Of a stretch of DNA of 64,000 nucleotides, positions 26,596-38,361 are shown piece by piece. Source of the DNA: Dacryopinax spathularia (lineage: Eukaryota > Basidiomycota > Dacrymycetes > Dacrymycetales > Dacrymycetaceae); NCBI GenBank assembly GCA_037974965.1, contig JBBPFI010000002.1, positions 2,728,001 to 2,792,000 of the forward strand, written 5' to 3'. The first letter of the stretch is position 1. The number at the start of each line of letters is the position of its first letter. The translations under genes and the position numbers were made by a program. The notes beneath the pieces are model-generated. The model searched no databases. It saw only the letters and a list, made by a program, of their open reading frames with translations, and was not told the origin of the DNA.

Positions 26596-28001
26596 GTTGG
26601 ACTGGCAAGTTCAGTGAGTGATGAGACGGGATGGATATGACGCTAGAAAAGAGAAAGGACGGTGCGAAGGTGGAGCCCACGCGCTGATTCCGTTTCCTTA
26701 TAATCTGCGACGACGTGGTGATGTTGTCGGGACGAGATGACAGCACGAGGATCGTTGCATGGCGGGGCGTAAGATCATCGTCGATGGGTGAGACGACGAG
26801 CGTTATGGCAAGGGCTGCGAAAGGATAACGTTAGCGAATCCATGGAATGAGTTGAGCGCTGCGGGCGCACCGTTCGTTTCATCGTGAGGCGATTCGTGTA
26901 CGCGTTATCTGTGCCAATGTAAATGCCGATCGCCGGAGATTACGATGAGTGGGAGCGTACCGACAACAGCGTATGATCTGCCGACGTCGATAAAGGCATC
27001 GTCGTCGCTGATGTCGATGAATGCGTCGCTGTAGTTAGATGCGATAATTGGAGGTTCGTCGTCGAAGTTGAGGATGCTGTTTGTTCATCGTCGGTGACGA
27101 TGAGTCGAACGTCGTCGTCAAGCTCGACGAAGGGACCGTTGACGTCGGATTCGACGAAAAATGGCGGGATCGTGGAGATCGACGAAGTCACCGTCATCGT
27201 CAGTGCTGAAGAAGACAGTGTTGGCGATGATCATGACACTGATGGCGTCGTCGTCAAAGTCGAGGAGTATGTGGATGCGATCGACTTCGACCCAAGGCGA
27301 AACGTTTTCGAATTCGGCGGAAACGATGATGTCGCTGCTAGCAACGAACACGATAATGTAGCGAATATCGACAAAGGCGTGCATGGCGCTTGAATAACGA
27401 TTGAAGTACGAGTGCTGTGGTGACGTTTCATGGACTGTTTCGTTGGGCAACGCGGTGAAGGAGTGTGGGATACGGCGGATTGAAGCGTTGCCATTGATCG
27501 CTTTGTTTTGAGGCCTGTCGAATGTAAGAACATCTAGCTTCTGCGACGAATGAAGTATTGTCAAATGTAGAAGGAGAGGAAAGAGGAGTTGGTGGGACGG
27601 TTTCGTGGTGGTCGCTGAAATGGCGAACTTCATCATACGGGAGGATGATGACGCCTCGTCGATGTGGCTAAGGATATAGTTAAGTGACATCACGCACCAT
27701 AGAGAAGTTCTTATATAAGTGTACCATAGTTAACCGTACACACCAAGGACATAACTTTGCAGTTTTTAAGAAAGTTATATGAAGTCGTTGTCGCTAAGAT
27801 GTAAGTAGAAGGTTAATATCGATGACGAGCCCTGAAGTCAGGTGCTAACGTCACGTGGTTAGAGGAGACAATAGCGCGTTTGCCTCCGCAAAAGCGGAGG
27901 CATTTGTTTGGATGTACTTTTCGTTAGACGCGGAACAAGGGTTTCTTCAACTTCGACAATGACGATCATCCTTCTTCATCGACCTCGACTTAAATCCATC
28001 T
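26596..28001. other. Actin upstream region and GTC/GAC-rich stretch
   Basis: Holds the presumed actin promoter and, at about 26950-27400, a stretch unusually rich in GTC/GAC triplets. That stretch is open in several frames on both strands and encodes imperfect Val/Asp/Ile blocks, but none looks like a known protein. A perfect hairpin lies at 27881-27902. The left edge of the accessory island is probably in this interval. Confidence 0.4.
27881..27902. repeat. Perfect 9-bp hairpin, 4-base loop
   Basis: TGCCTCCGC, AAAA, GCGGAGGCA: a perfect inverted repeat about 100 bases upstream of the first cysteine-cluster gene. GC-rich hairpins occur near Helitron ends, but no CTRR end follows closely on either strand, so its role is open. 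Confidence 0.7.
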
Positions 28002-29776
28002 ATGGCGATCGCTCTTAGTGATACCGAACGCTTTCAAGCGTTGCTCCTGAAGTCAAAGGATGCTGTTGCGTGGCGTTCTCATGTGCAGGAATTCGGTGAT
28101 GTCGCTAAGGTATGTGCATCTTCGACCGCCTCGTCGTTCCATGATTGATCTTATCTATAGGATGTGATCAATCGCGTAGTGGATAGAGACATCACGATGT
28201 TCCGTTCTCTGACTCAGCCGATGAAGGACTTAATGGGGTCGGAGTGGGTTATGCGTATGAGAGGAAGGATGGCGGACGAGTTGCTGGCTTCGACTGGTAC
28301 GGTTACAAGGGTACGCTTTTGTTTTTCCGTTCACGATGAAGCAGTACTAACTTTGTCGTAGACCGCGCAGAACATGACATCATCTGCTCAGGTTGCGAAT
28401 CGACCTTTGGTTACTGTGAGAGTAGTGAGTTCTCTAAGCGAAGACGGACTTGATCGCTTACGCGCTGTTTGTATGTTAGCCTCGCGGTAATGCTTCTTCG
28501 GCAGCTTCGACGACGAACGTTGTGCCTTTTCCTGTTGGTGTTCGGACGCGTACGCAGGAGAAGAGGGAACAGTTTCTTGCCCGTATTTTCGTCGTCAACG
28601 AAGAGTGGCAAGGAAGGATCATATATGCGTATAGTCGTGTCGCGTTGCCTATGAGGGAAGGTCGTGGCGGAGGACGACCTTGGCATAATCCTGTTCCACC
28701 GCAGATCGAGCTTTCCGAGTTGCATCGTAACGGTAGGTTGACGGATGGCACGTGGCATTATGTTCGTCTCGGTCCGGACGTGAAGTTTCCTGCGTACAAG
28801 TTGCAGGCGGCGAGGGAAGTCTTGCCTACGGCGAACAAGATAGAGGTTCTGGATTGGGTGCGTTTATCTTTTTCTAACATGGAGATATTCTGATTCTTTG
28901 TTGCAGATGACGTATGATCATTCCGAGGTTACCAAAGGAAAAGTGAAACATCGCGGCTGGGTAAGCTGTTCTGTCCTTAGTGCGATAAGAAGGTATTGAA
29001 GTTGATTTAGTGTAACATGTGCGAGTACGATTATTGGGCAGACGTTCTCGCCGGCGTTGTTCCCGACCAACGCACGTCCTGCCCTGGTCCTATTATGGGC
29101 ACGTCGAAGATGGGATTCAGCTGTCATAACTGTAGGGATGTGGGGAGAAAGTGTAGCTTTCAAGTTGGTAAGCATAGATTCAAGCTTTCATTTGTCTATC
29201 GCGTACTGAATAACCTGTAGCCTGGTTTGCGCGTTCGCAGAAGTTGAAGCGTGCTATGCTGGAGGGAGAGAAGAAGCGCAAGCTCGACGCTATCGTCTCG
29301 TCGGACGACGATGAGGAAGACAACGTTCCTCAGGTTATCAACGATACGGTATCCCGTCCTTCCACTATGGTGCCTTCTTCTTCCAGGACTGTTGACAACG
29401 CTGGGGCATCTTCTTCGTCGGCGAGGAAGGAAGCTAATGCATTCGCTGCGGACTTGGAGAAGGACGGGATCGCGTTTATACCTTCGGCGACGGTTACGGG
29501 GAAAAAGAAGAGTACGAAGCCGGAAGGGGAGAGGTCTTTAGATTGGTATCGTAAGTTCCATGGTTACTTATTGCAACGACGTGTATGACAGGGATATCAG
29601 GTGGCTTCATCGAACGTCTCGACGACCAGGTCAAGCGTCTCTCGGCGGATTTCGATGCCGTCCGTAGGTCTAACGGACACGTGAATTTTGAGCAAGTTCC
29701 TATGCGCATGTCGATGCTCGAACAAATGTTGAAGGACGGGAAGGCCAACTTAGCAAAGCTGGCGTCGGGTCTGTAG
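28002..29776 (+). CDS. Six-cysteine cluster protein, island copy 1
   Basis: Eight exons give about 474 residues: 28002-28109, 28161-28310, 28362-28424, 28480-28857, 28907-28960, 29011-29167, 29221-29550 and 29592-29776, all with consistent phases and GT..AG ends. The N-terminal 110 residues look helical (MAIALSDTERFQALLLKS). A middle block contains LSELHRNGRLTDGTWHYVRL. Exon 6 is the cysteine module: C252, C255, C275, C289, C292 and C299, spaced C-x2-C-x19-C-x13-C-x2-C-x6-C. A basic and acidic linker (KKRKLDAIVSSDDDEED) follows, then a helical last exon. The module suggests a zinc-binding, possibly nucleic-acid-binding, nuclear protein; that is inference. It is not a canonical Zn2Cys6 finger, because cysteines 2 and 3 are 19 rather than 6 residues apart. 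Paralogous to the genes at 31109, 41236 and 43456. Confidence 0.8.
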
Positions 29777-30075
29777 ATAAAAAAGGACTTCAATTGCGCT
29801 TTGCGCCAAAAGTATTTTCTTCATCATTTATTTCACATCATTCATCTGTTCCTCGAGGGCTTATGCAAAAGAGACGTGTTCGTGTTCGTGTTGTTATGGT
29901 GACAGGAGGAGGAATCATGCAGTTACAGGCGGTCTTTCTTTTCCAGTTACCCGTTGACTTCCGTAGGAACAGTAATATAGTACGTTTGAACACGTGACAG
30001 CATCTCGTGCGTCATCAATGGTCAGATGCCTCGTCGCGGCAACTAAAGATGTTGTCTTTCCACACTGTGTCGTCA

Positions 30076-30961
30076 ATGGCCCCGGAGGAAGGAAATGCTT
30101 CTTCGTCAAATGCGAAAGTGGTCATACCTGCATGGGTGTTGGATGAGATGTATCGACAAGCGGGAGACCATCCATTACGACGCATGAACATCCTTGCGAG
30201 CATGGAAAGCACCTGGGAGGAGATGACAACAAATGAACCGGGTTTGATTAGGGTGGGTTTGAATGTAATTCTGAGTGTTTCGCATTCTGATGCTCTATAG
30301 ACCATGATTGTTCCTTATCTTGAGAAGAATCCGGATGAAGTACGTCTATTGTTTCCTGAAGTAAGGAGGTTCCTCGGGGAGGACTACGTGGACAGGCTAC
30401 TGGAGAAAGGCCGAGGACGAACCTTTTCGTCAAGAAAGAACACCGAAGTACCGTCATGGTATCCGCTCGATTGGGGTTAGTGGAGCCAAGTGTCTTTCTA
30501 AAGGAAGTACAGTATTCGATGATTCATCTTGGCAGATGAACGACCAGACTTCGTTGGAAGGCATCGCGAACGATCTGGCGGGGAGAGAAGGGAGAAAGAG
30601 GAGAAATCAGTCCAAACATCAGGCGACATGATCATATGTGCGTTGTCAAAATCGTTTAAGTAGTCGTTATTAAGTACTCCTTATTACAGCGACGAACAGA
30701 GCATTGAGTGAGTACTAATTTGAAAGGACGAATTGCGTTGTAATATTTGTAGGATCGGTTATGATGAAGATTGAAGATCAAGTCCTTCGGCTGAATGACG
30801 AATGGAGAACGTTCAAAGCCGTTTTGACGGAAGAGGAGTGGGAAAGGGTACATAGCAGTATTAAGTCGGTGCAAGAGGAAGTACTCGGCATGAAGGAGGA
30901 ATGTAGAGCGGGGACTCCCTCGCATCCATCATTGTCGATGTGGGAAGACAATGATGATTAG
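30076..30961 (+). CDS. Unknown small protein of the island, no cysteine cluster
   Basis: About six exons with matching phases: start MAPEEGNASSSN, then VVIPAWVLDEMYRQAGDH; second exon from 30301 (TMIVPYLEKNPDEVRLLF); an Arg/Lys/Glu-rich exon near 30539; a mini exon near 30713-30731; and a last exon from about 30756 encoding a charged helix (MMKIEDQVLRLNDEWRTF) and the end SMWEDNDD. I recognise no domain. The last exon is amphipathic and could form a coiled coil. It lies between two cysteine-cluster genes on the same strand and may work with them; only position supports this. An upstream in-frame ATG at 30007 is an alternative start. Confidence 0.6.
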
Positions 30962-31108
30962 TAGGGTACATATGCGAGCTCGGAGATGTATGTAAAGTCC
31001 TCCGGACGCGCCGATGAAGCACGCAGTACGCAGACGGAGGCAAACAGACGGAGGTATCACTGAGGGGCGCCGATGGAGACGAACCATCAAATCCTTCCCT
31101 GCAACCAT

Positions 31109-32677
31109 CATGTCAGTGCTTTCGACCAGAGAGAGATTTGAGCTAGAGAATGCTTTTCGCTCATTCTGTGCTGCTTCATGGCAGTCAACGTGGCCGAGCT
31201 ATGTGCGAGCCAACAAGAGTTATATCAGCGTGCGTTTATACTTTGAAGCGGAGGCTGTTGCTGACAGCTTCGTGCTAGTCGAAGATTCAAGGATATGTTG
31301 ACGCTAATCTCCAAGCATTCAGCCGTCTTACGCCTGGAATGGTCGCTGCGGTGGATGAGCAATGGCTCAAGGAGAAAAGGGATGAGTATCGAGAGTTAGA
31401 TCCTCGTCTGTCCTCGATGAAGTACTATATGAGTTTGTCCATCTGGCAATGCAGCGTCTTTGTTACTGATGACGATATGGAAGGGGACGGTGGAAGCTAT
31501 GGCGGTACTGTTCGGAGAGAAGAAGGACGCTCCTGTCACCGAGGTGAAGTTATTTGATGTCTTTAGAAACGAACTGCTGACATTGAGGATGTAGATTGTG
31601 CAAGCTACGAGGAAAGAAAGTTCTATTACTCGTACGTCGTACACGACGGAAAGCATTCCTTCGGCATTCAGAGGGCAACGCGGCTACCTTCTGAAAGCCA
31701 TACCCGAGGAAATCGTCAAGTCCGTCGTTGTTCCGACGACGAATAATCCGTCTGCAGGACCTGTTCATATGGTTCGAATCCCACCAGGTCTTCAGCTATC
31801 ACCGTTGCAAGCGCAAGCCGCTTTGATCGCTCTTCCTTCCGCGGATAAAGTCACGTCGATTTACACGGTGTGTATTCAAGTTGATTGATGGGATGGTTGG
31901 TTGATTCGCCCGTGTGTAGAATGAAAGATTAAAGGACGACGTGCGTCAATTCGAAGGATGGGTAATGGCGTGTATACACGTGGAGGGACTTGGTTGATGA
32001 TAATATTTGCAGTGCTCAACCTGCATCTTCTATTACTGGCAAGATCGCAAGGCCGGTGTTCGTCGTGATAGACGTACTCAGTGTGGTGGACCGATCTTTA
32101 TCAAGGAAATGGATACATTCGCGTGTCACATGTGCTGGGACAGTGGACTCATTTGCGAATTCACATCGCGTAAGTGATCTATTCTGCGTGTGCGTAAGCG
32201 GAAAGAACTAACATTTATGGTAGTTTATAAATTCGAGATTAAGCGAGCAACTTATGACTTCAACGCAGCAGATAAAAGTCTTGCGAACGAGCTACTGAAG
32301 CACATGCAGCAGAAGACCGCGGTACTGAAGCGTCGATATTCCTTCCCCGCGAGCTCCGGAGGAAGTCCCATCAAAGGCGAGCCTACTTTGCCGAAAGAGC
32401 CTAAGAAGGCCGAGATAGGCGAAAATACCATCGAAGCCGAAGGAGGAAAACGTGAATTTGGTAAGTTCTTAGAAGGACGCTATTCTGTATCCGGAAGTAA
32501 TAGTATCTTCTAGGAGGAACGCTCATCGCGATCAAGAGGTCTATCGATCATGCAGACCGTCGTTTGGAGAAAACGATTCAAGAGAATGACGGAATTAACT
32601 GGAAGGTTGCTGCTGATCTGTTCACTCTGATCAAAGATCGCACCAACGAGTCCCTCGTAGCGTTAGGAGCAATGTAG
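31109..32677 (+). CDS. Six-cysteine cluster protein, island copy 2
   Basis: Paralogue of the gene at 28002. Starts MSVLSTRERFELENAFRSF, again helical. Middle exons include GTVEAMAVLFGEKKDAPVTE (about 31480-31545) and a block ending IALPSADKVTSIYT, which aligns with VLPTANKIEVLDW of copy 1. The cysteine exon is 32013-32169, 157 bases, with spacing C-x2-C-x19-C-x13-C-x2-C-x6-C and CGGP after the third cysteine. The following exon carries KRRYSFPASSGGSP and a Lys/Glu-rich stretch. The last exon (32514-32677, 164 bases) encodes a helix (RSIDHADRRLEKTIQEN) and ends ALGAM. Some borders near 31230-31480 are uncertain because more than one frame is open there. Function unknown; metal binding inferred from the cysteines. 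Confidence 0.75.
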
Positions 32678-33046
32678 ATAGGTTTTTTCCGGTGATCACG
32701 AATTAGGTTATTTCGTCCGTAAATGAATGACCGATGAATGTTTTTCAAATATGGACGAAGAACGATAAGAGGTGGAATGCGTTGTCTGACCAAAGTGAAC
32801 CACTCGGAACACGACATAGTGTGATCTATCAGGTCGACGAAAGTAGATGGAAGGATAGCTGTGTCAACGTTAATCAAGGTCGAGAACGAAATTGAGTGCA
32901 AGGCGAAGCACAGAGGCGGCCGTCGAACAGAACATAAATGCCAAGATTGAAAGTAATTTAGACGAAATCGTTATTCAGCTTGCTGTAGCGGAGGGAATGA
33001 TACGTAGCGGCCCCTCCAGTAACATAAGAAGAAAATGCATAGATCG
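32678..33046. other. Convergent intergenic region
   Basis: About 370 bases between two converging genes. Nothing recognisable. Confidence 0.45.
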
Positions 33047-34422
33047 CTACTGAGTCTGCGAAACCGCCCCCCGTCTTCTGGAGCTACCAGAAGGTCCATC
33101 TACGAGGCGTCGCTTCTTTAGTGGGGACGTACTGATTACCGCAGGAGGGGAGACGACGATAATGTCGTAAGGTGTTAGGACGAAGGTACTCTTGTTCTCC
33201 TTTGCGATATGGTAATACTTGAACGTTAACTTGATTTTGACTACAGCGCCTTGTAGCTCGTCCTTCCACAGCGAAGGACTGATAAGACGACCGTTCGATG
33301 CGTAAGCCGGAAGCGGCAACGGCACATGCGTGGCTTTCAAGCGAGCTAGCTCATGTTCGATCGCCGCAGGAACGGTCCAATCGTCCCAGACGTGGTAGTC
33401 TACATTGTCTACAGATGATACATGATAAGCTGATGCGAACGGAATGAACAATAACGTACGCACCTGCCTGACCACCATCATCTCCTCCGCTCAACCAATC
33501 ATCCTTTGTTTGAGCAGTGGGTCGACGCTAGGCGAAGTGCGCATCAGCATATATCATCAAAAAAGCCTGAAGCGAGACCCACCTCGAACAAAGGCCAGCT
33601 GATCCTGATGCATCCTTCCTTTACGACGGACAATATTTCCGTGCCAGGGTATGCAACCCGTTCTTGGAGTTGCTCGATATTCCGAAGGGCGGATTCGTAG
33701 AGCACATCGAAAGGGGCACGATCCGGGTTCGTTAAAAGTGCACTCGCCTTCTGTTTGCTGAAATCCCGTGAGAAGGTACCATCCCGGCGCCATCCACCAT
33801 GGGGCGTAAGATTGAAGTTCTCTTCGGAAATGCGAGCGATGAGGGTTAGATGCGCTGCCGCTTCACCATCATGCAGAATGACGCCGTCGGCTTTATTGAG
33901 CACGCCCCAGGTGAGTAACGACATGTCCTGTGGATCAGAAAGATTGTAACCCGACTCCTTGATCCAAGTAAGAAGCGCTTGTTCACGATAAGACACCGAT
34001 CTGTCGGGCGTGGCCGAACGTTGATTAGGCGACGCAGTAGGCGTGACTGCGGAACCTGACACTGTCGACGTGACGAGGGAACCGGTTTCGCTCAATGGTG
34101 CGTCGTCATCAGACTTGGCTACAAAATTGAATCAGCAAGTCTTTCGTAAAAAGAAGAGATGCTTACACGAGAGGACAGCATGATTCCCGCTATCGGTCGG
34201 GATGGATGATCAACGAATACGGAACAGAAAGAACAGTGGAAACACAGCGCACCAATCGACAGAGTTTGGCAAAGAAGAAATTTGCTCGCCCGAAGGTGCA
34301 TCAGCTTCAATCACGTCCCCGGAGTTGGAGGGTGTAGCTGAATCCGAAGCACTTGGACTGTCGGATGTAACGGTGTCAGCCGACCTATTACGCGGATTAC
34401 GACGAGGTTGTGTTCGAGTCAT
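33047..34422 (-). CDS. Unknown island protein, three or more exons
   Basis: The first exon (34422 to about 34255) is low-complexity, starting MTRTQPRRNPRNRSAD and rich in Ser, Asp and Pro. The second (about 34120-33560) encodes a folded-looking block: QALLTWIKESGYNLSD, LLTWGVLNKADGVILHD, HLTLIARISEENFNLTP, FDVLYESALRNIEQLQERV. The last exon (about 33455-33047) contains HVWDDWTVPAAIEHELARL, HVPLPLPAY, a beta-rich segment (GAVVKIKLTFKYYHIAKE) and a basic tail with KKRRLVDGP that could act as a nuclear signal. I do not recognise the family and see no catalytic motif. It is the only minus-strand gene on the left side of the Helitron and lies 600 bases from it. Confidence 0.65.
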
Positions 34423-35038
34423 GATTATGCGACAGAAGCCGAGGGAAAGGCGTCTGAGAAGGGTAACGGGATATTCAAGGTAGGGGAAAGGTGAAGACAG
34501 GGGGTAAATCCACGACGTTCAAGATGGTGAGTTAGTTATAGGGCAAGCAGTACACCGCACTGGAAAATTCCATAACGATGCACGGAGCGCACGTTGATGA
34601 GCCCAAGAAATAGAAGACCGGTTTTCTATCTAGCTAACATCTTCGTGACAGCCGAATGTGCTGATAGGCTCGGCAACGCGCCCTGCGAAACTGCCGAGTG
34701 AATATAATGATGCGGAAGCGAATACGAAAGCGGGCTACACATTCTTATCAGCTTCCATCCTTTCGAATAAGACGAAATTGAGTTTCGGTTAACTCGGAGA
34801 CGACACGAAAGACGTATTAGCCGGAAAAAATCACGGACACCTTCATAGGCAATCCATCGCATCACCGAATGATGGCAGTCATGGCGATTTGTATACGAAA
34901 GAATCGGGAGTCCACTGGTATCACATCAGCTAGTCTTCGCCTTCTCGTCCAATCACGATGATATGTGACAGTCTAATAGTGCTATATAGCTACAAGTACG
35001 CTAGCCATAGAAGCATGTAAATCAGCACGTCTCTGACC
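34423..35038. other. Region upstream of the Helitron Rep
   Basis: About 615 bases with no supported gene, between the minus-strand orphan and the Rep start. If the Helitron is limited to its own genes, its 5' TC end should be here; I could not single out one. Confidence 0.4.
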
Positions 35039-37409
35039 ATGTCGCTTTCGAGCTTAACTAAGACGGAAATCATTCATGCGCTCCCTCATATACCTTTCAC
35101 CGCATCAGCAAGGCGAAGTAAGCAACGACTGCTCGACGCATTATCTAGCGTCGATGCAAGCGAACTGGAGGCGCTGGAAAGATTCGCAGCGGAGAAAGAA
35201 CTACGAAAGAGCAAAAGACGAGAAGAGCAAAAGAACAATCGAGCTTTGCGACAGCGAGAAAGAAGGCGACGGAAGAGAGAAGAGAACGACGCAGAGTTTG
35301 CCCGGAAGAGAAGACGAGTGGTGGATCAACGCGGAACCAAAACGGCATGGTACTCTGAGACGGAGGAAGATCCACGTGAATTTATGCGCCCGCCCGATGA
35401 TGAAACATTGCGACAGTGCCATCTGGATTTTCTTATGGCGACCGGGAACGATGCACTAATGTCGCAAACATGCTGTTGTTGCGCCGGCGAATTTTTCGCC
35501 CAAGAAATGCAGTCGATGCGATTTGAAGATATACCCAACTCTCAACTGCTTATCCCGGAGAAAAGTATCGAGGGGCATCGGACAAATCTGAGAGACGGCA
35601 AGCTCATAGCAATACCAGCATTGGACAAGGATGTGATCTGGATGTGTCCAGAATGTCTGAAAGATCTTCAAGCAGCACGATTACCGGCTTGGTCATTGGC
35701 GAACTCGATGTGGATCGGCAAAACACCGATCGAGATCTCCCAAATGACGCTTTCCGAGCAACTGCTCGTCGCTCATCATTATCCACGAGTTTTCCAATTC
35801 AAAATGTATCCGAAGACGAAAAGAAGCAATAAATATCTCAACTTCGATAGCGTACCGAATGGCATGCGAGGCAATGTGGTCCTATTTCGGCTTGAGCAGT
35901 CGGAGATCGTCAAAATGCTTGATGGACGTATATTCCCAAGGCCGCTGGAGGTGTTGTCCTCCGTGATCGCGATATCGTTCATTGGATTGATGAAACTGGA
36001 GGACATTCGTAAGCATTGGCTGAAGAAGACATTCAGCGTACGACGCTCGGTAGTATGGAACGCGCTACGGTGGTTAAAGAAGAACAATCGGTTTTATCAT
36101 GAACTGGAGCTGGATGATCGGAGGTTCTATGAACGCATATCATCGTTACCCGAGGATGAGATCCCAACAGAAATATTAGCCATTATTCGGTACGAAGATC
36201 GAACAATCGGGGTGGATATGGAAGATGATCCGTATCAACCCGAGAGGGATGACGACATTCTTCAAGGAAGTGAGCCAAAAACATACCGAATTCCAGATGA
36301 ATCTGCTCACGCGCCATGTCGTAGATCTCGAAACCGATTACGTTGTTCCATTGCGGACACTCGGGGTGGAAGATACGGATCTTACTCGAGCTAGTCAGCA
36401 TGAGCTCATGATGAACGCGCTTGCACGGATGGACGAGTCCACCTCCGAGGGAGGTTACGCCGTTCGCCATGCAAGGAAACCTTTAAACGACTTCGGCAAA
36501 AATCCAGATGGTACGACAAAAGACGGTCATAATCCTTTAGCAGCAGCATTTATCGCATTATTTCCGTACGGAGAAGGGGGTCCGGAGGATTCGAGAAGTG
36601 TGGAGGTTTCTTTCAAAGAGCACATGCGATGGACGCTACGGTATCACGACCAAAGATTCCGTCGGCATGGTTCCTGGATTTTCGTTGCGTTCAGCATAAT
36701 TCAGAAGAGAGAAGCATTACGATCAGCAAGACTACAGATGCGCAAGACAGATTTTCAGAGAGCCACAGCCGAACTTGCCAGTATAACCATAGAGGATCTG
36801 CGACAAGCAGCCGATGAAGAGCAGCGAAATATTCCCTTCTCGAATCCCGCTGTCGCGAAATTACGGAAGCAACTTCAGGCCGTAGGCGCGCGCGTCATGG
36901 GTTCTGATGCGGCGAGAGTAGCTTTGCGCAATCATATATGGGGAACCACATTTTATTTCGGGCCTCCTAACATATGGTTCACTATATCGCCGAACGATCT
37001 CCACGATCCCGTCTTACAAATCTTCGCCGGAGAAGACATCGACATGGATTGTTTTCTGTCCACAGCAGGTCCGAACTGTCACAAGAGAGCCAAGAATGTT
37101 GCGAATGATCCATATGCGGCTGCCAAATTTTTTCAGTATACCATGAACGCATTCCTGAAGCACATGATGCGGGTTGATCACAAGGATGGTATGCGGGGAA
37201 ACGTATTCAGTCAAGGAGGTAGACGACTTGCGAGGTCTACCGGCAACCGGTTTGAATCGGAGATGGGTATATTAGGCGAAATCAAGGCCTATTTCGGACC
37301 GATTGAGATCCAAGGCAAATCAACCTTACATAGCCATTTCATCATCTGGCTAAAAAACTCTCCGTCCGCCTACGAAACGAAGGAACGGCTAAAAGACGCG
37401 GCGTTTTGA
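35039..37409 (+). pseudogene. Helitron Rep, N-terminal and HUH part
   Basis: Begins MSLSSLTKTEIIHALPHI with a short helical, SAP-like motif, then a strongly basic stretch (35160-35330). A cysteine set follows (CCCCAGEF near 35465 and MCPECL near 35645), then LPAWSLANSMWIG and LLVAHHYPRVFQFKMYP, which match the DUF6570-type region found before Helitron Rep domains. The frame shifts by one near 36250-36270. After it comes the Helitron-like N domain: NIWFTISPNDLHDPV, AAKFFQYTMNAFLKHMM, GEIKAYFGPIEIQGK and the HUH-type LHSHFIIWL near 37330. A TGA at 37407-37409 ends this open stretch; the same frame continues directly past it with the rest of Rep. The break lies between the metal-binding His motif and the catalytic tyrosines. 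Confidence 0.88.
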
Positions 37410-38144
37410 GACCGGATGGCGGATTACATTTCCCAAGTGATCAAGGCCGACATTCCGGAACTTCGACCTGAAAATATATCCACAGTTCAGAAAAACTCGG
37501 AATGTTCATATTCTCGACCGCCGAACCCACTCGATCCCAACTATTCCGTGCTTTGCAAGGAGATGGAGAGGGAAATCGTGAGGACCTTACAGCTTCATAC
37601 GTGCTCTACGGATACATGTTTACGGTCAGACCGAAACGGGAAGATGGTGTGCAAACGACATGCACCGTTCCCCTTGAGCGACGAGTCCTATGTTCACCCG
37701 AACGGACAATGGGGAACCCGGCGATTACACCCATACATGAACGGGTGGAACACGGCAACAGCCATTTCGATGCGTTGCAATCATGATATCAAACTCCTCA
37801 CCAATGGAGAGGATACCAAAGACGTCGCTTTCTACATCGCGAACTATGCGGCGAAGAAGCAAGGACGCAGTTACAATATGATGGCACTGCTACCCGACAA
37901 ATTGCTATACCACTTTGAGGAAAACGACAACATCCACGCAGCCAGAGAAAGGAATCAATTACTTATCTATCGATGTTTCAACATCCTTAACAGAGAACAA
38001 GAAAAATCTGCGTCACAATGTGTTATGTATATTATGGGATGGGGAGATGTATGGCAATCGCACGCTTACATCACCGTATATTGGACAACGATTATGGCGG
38101 AGCTATATCGGGTGTATCCCGAGATCGACGAGCATCAAAGGTAA
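37410..38144 (+). pseudogene. Helitron Rep, tyrosine-motif part
   Basis: Continues the HUH domain in the same frame after the TGA (DRMADYISQVIKAD). A His/Cys set (CSTDTCLRSDRNGKMVCKR) precedes NGWNTATAISMRCNHDIK. The catalytic motif is FYIANYAAKK near 37830-37860, with two tyrosines four positions apart as in Helitron Reps. It ends with MGWGDVWQSHAYITVYW and YRVYPEID, then TAA at 38142-38144. A good donor (GTAAGA) overlaps the stop at 38141. Confidence 0.85.
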
Positions 38145-38361
38145 GACAACGCAACCATAATAGACAACGATCAAGACTGACCGCGGAGAACAGACAGTAT
38201 AGGAGGAACGATTCAACTGTTGCTGTGGAAGAAGAAAGACGGGTAGAAGAAGCATATGCAGAGATGGAGTCCAACGATGTGAGAAGACACCCTGTGACGG
38301 GACCATACTCAAACGCTGATCATGACATGTGTTCGTTCATTATTAACAGGATGATATCATC

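Noticed and set aside
27118-27693. Minus-strand gene of 191 codons
   Set aside because: Overlaps the triplet-biased stretch, several frames are equally open, and no motif supports it.
31760-31790. GGTTCGAATCCCACC, a perfect-looking tRNA T-loop
   Set aside because: It lies inside a coding exon of the second cysteine-cluster gene, and no D-arm or acceptor stem precedes it.
38141-38349. A simple intron joining Rep to the helicase
   Set aside because: The donor GTAAGA and acceptor TAACAG look good, but the phases do not match; other acceptors lead to stops.
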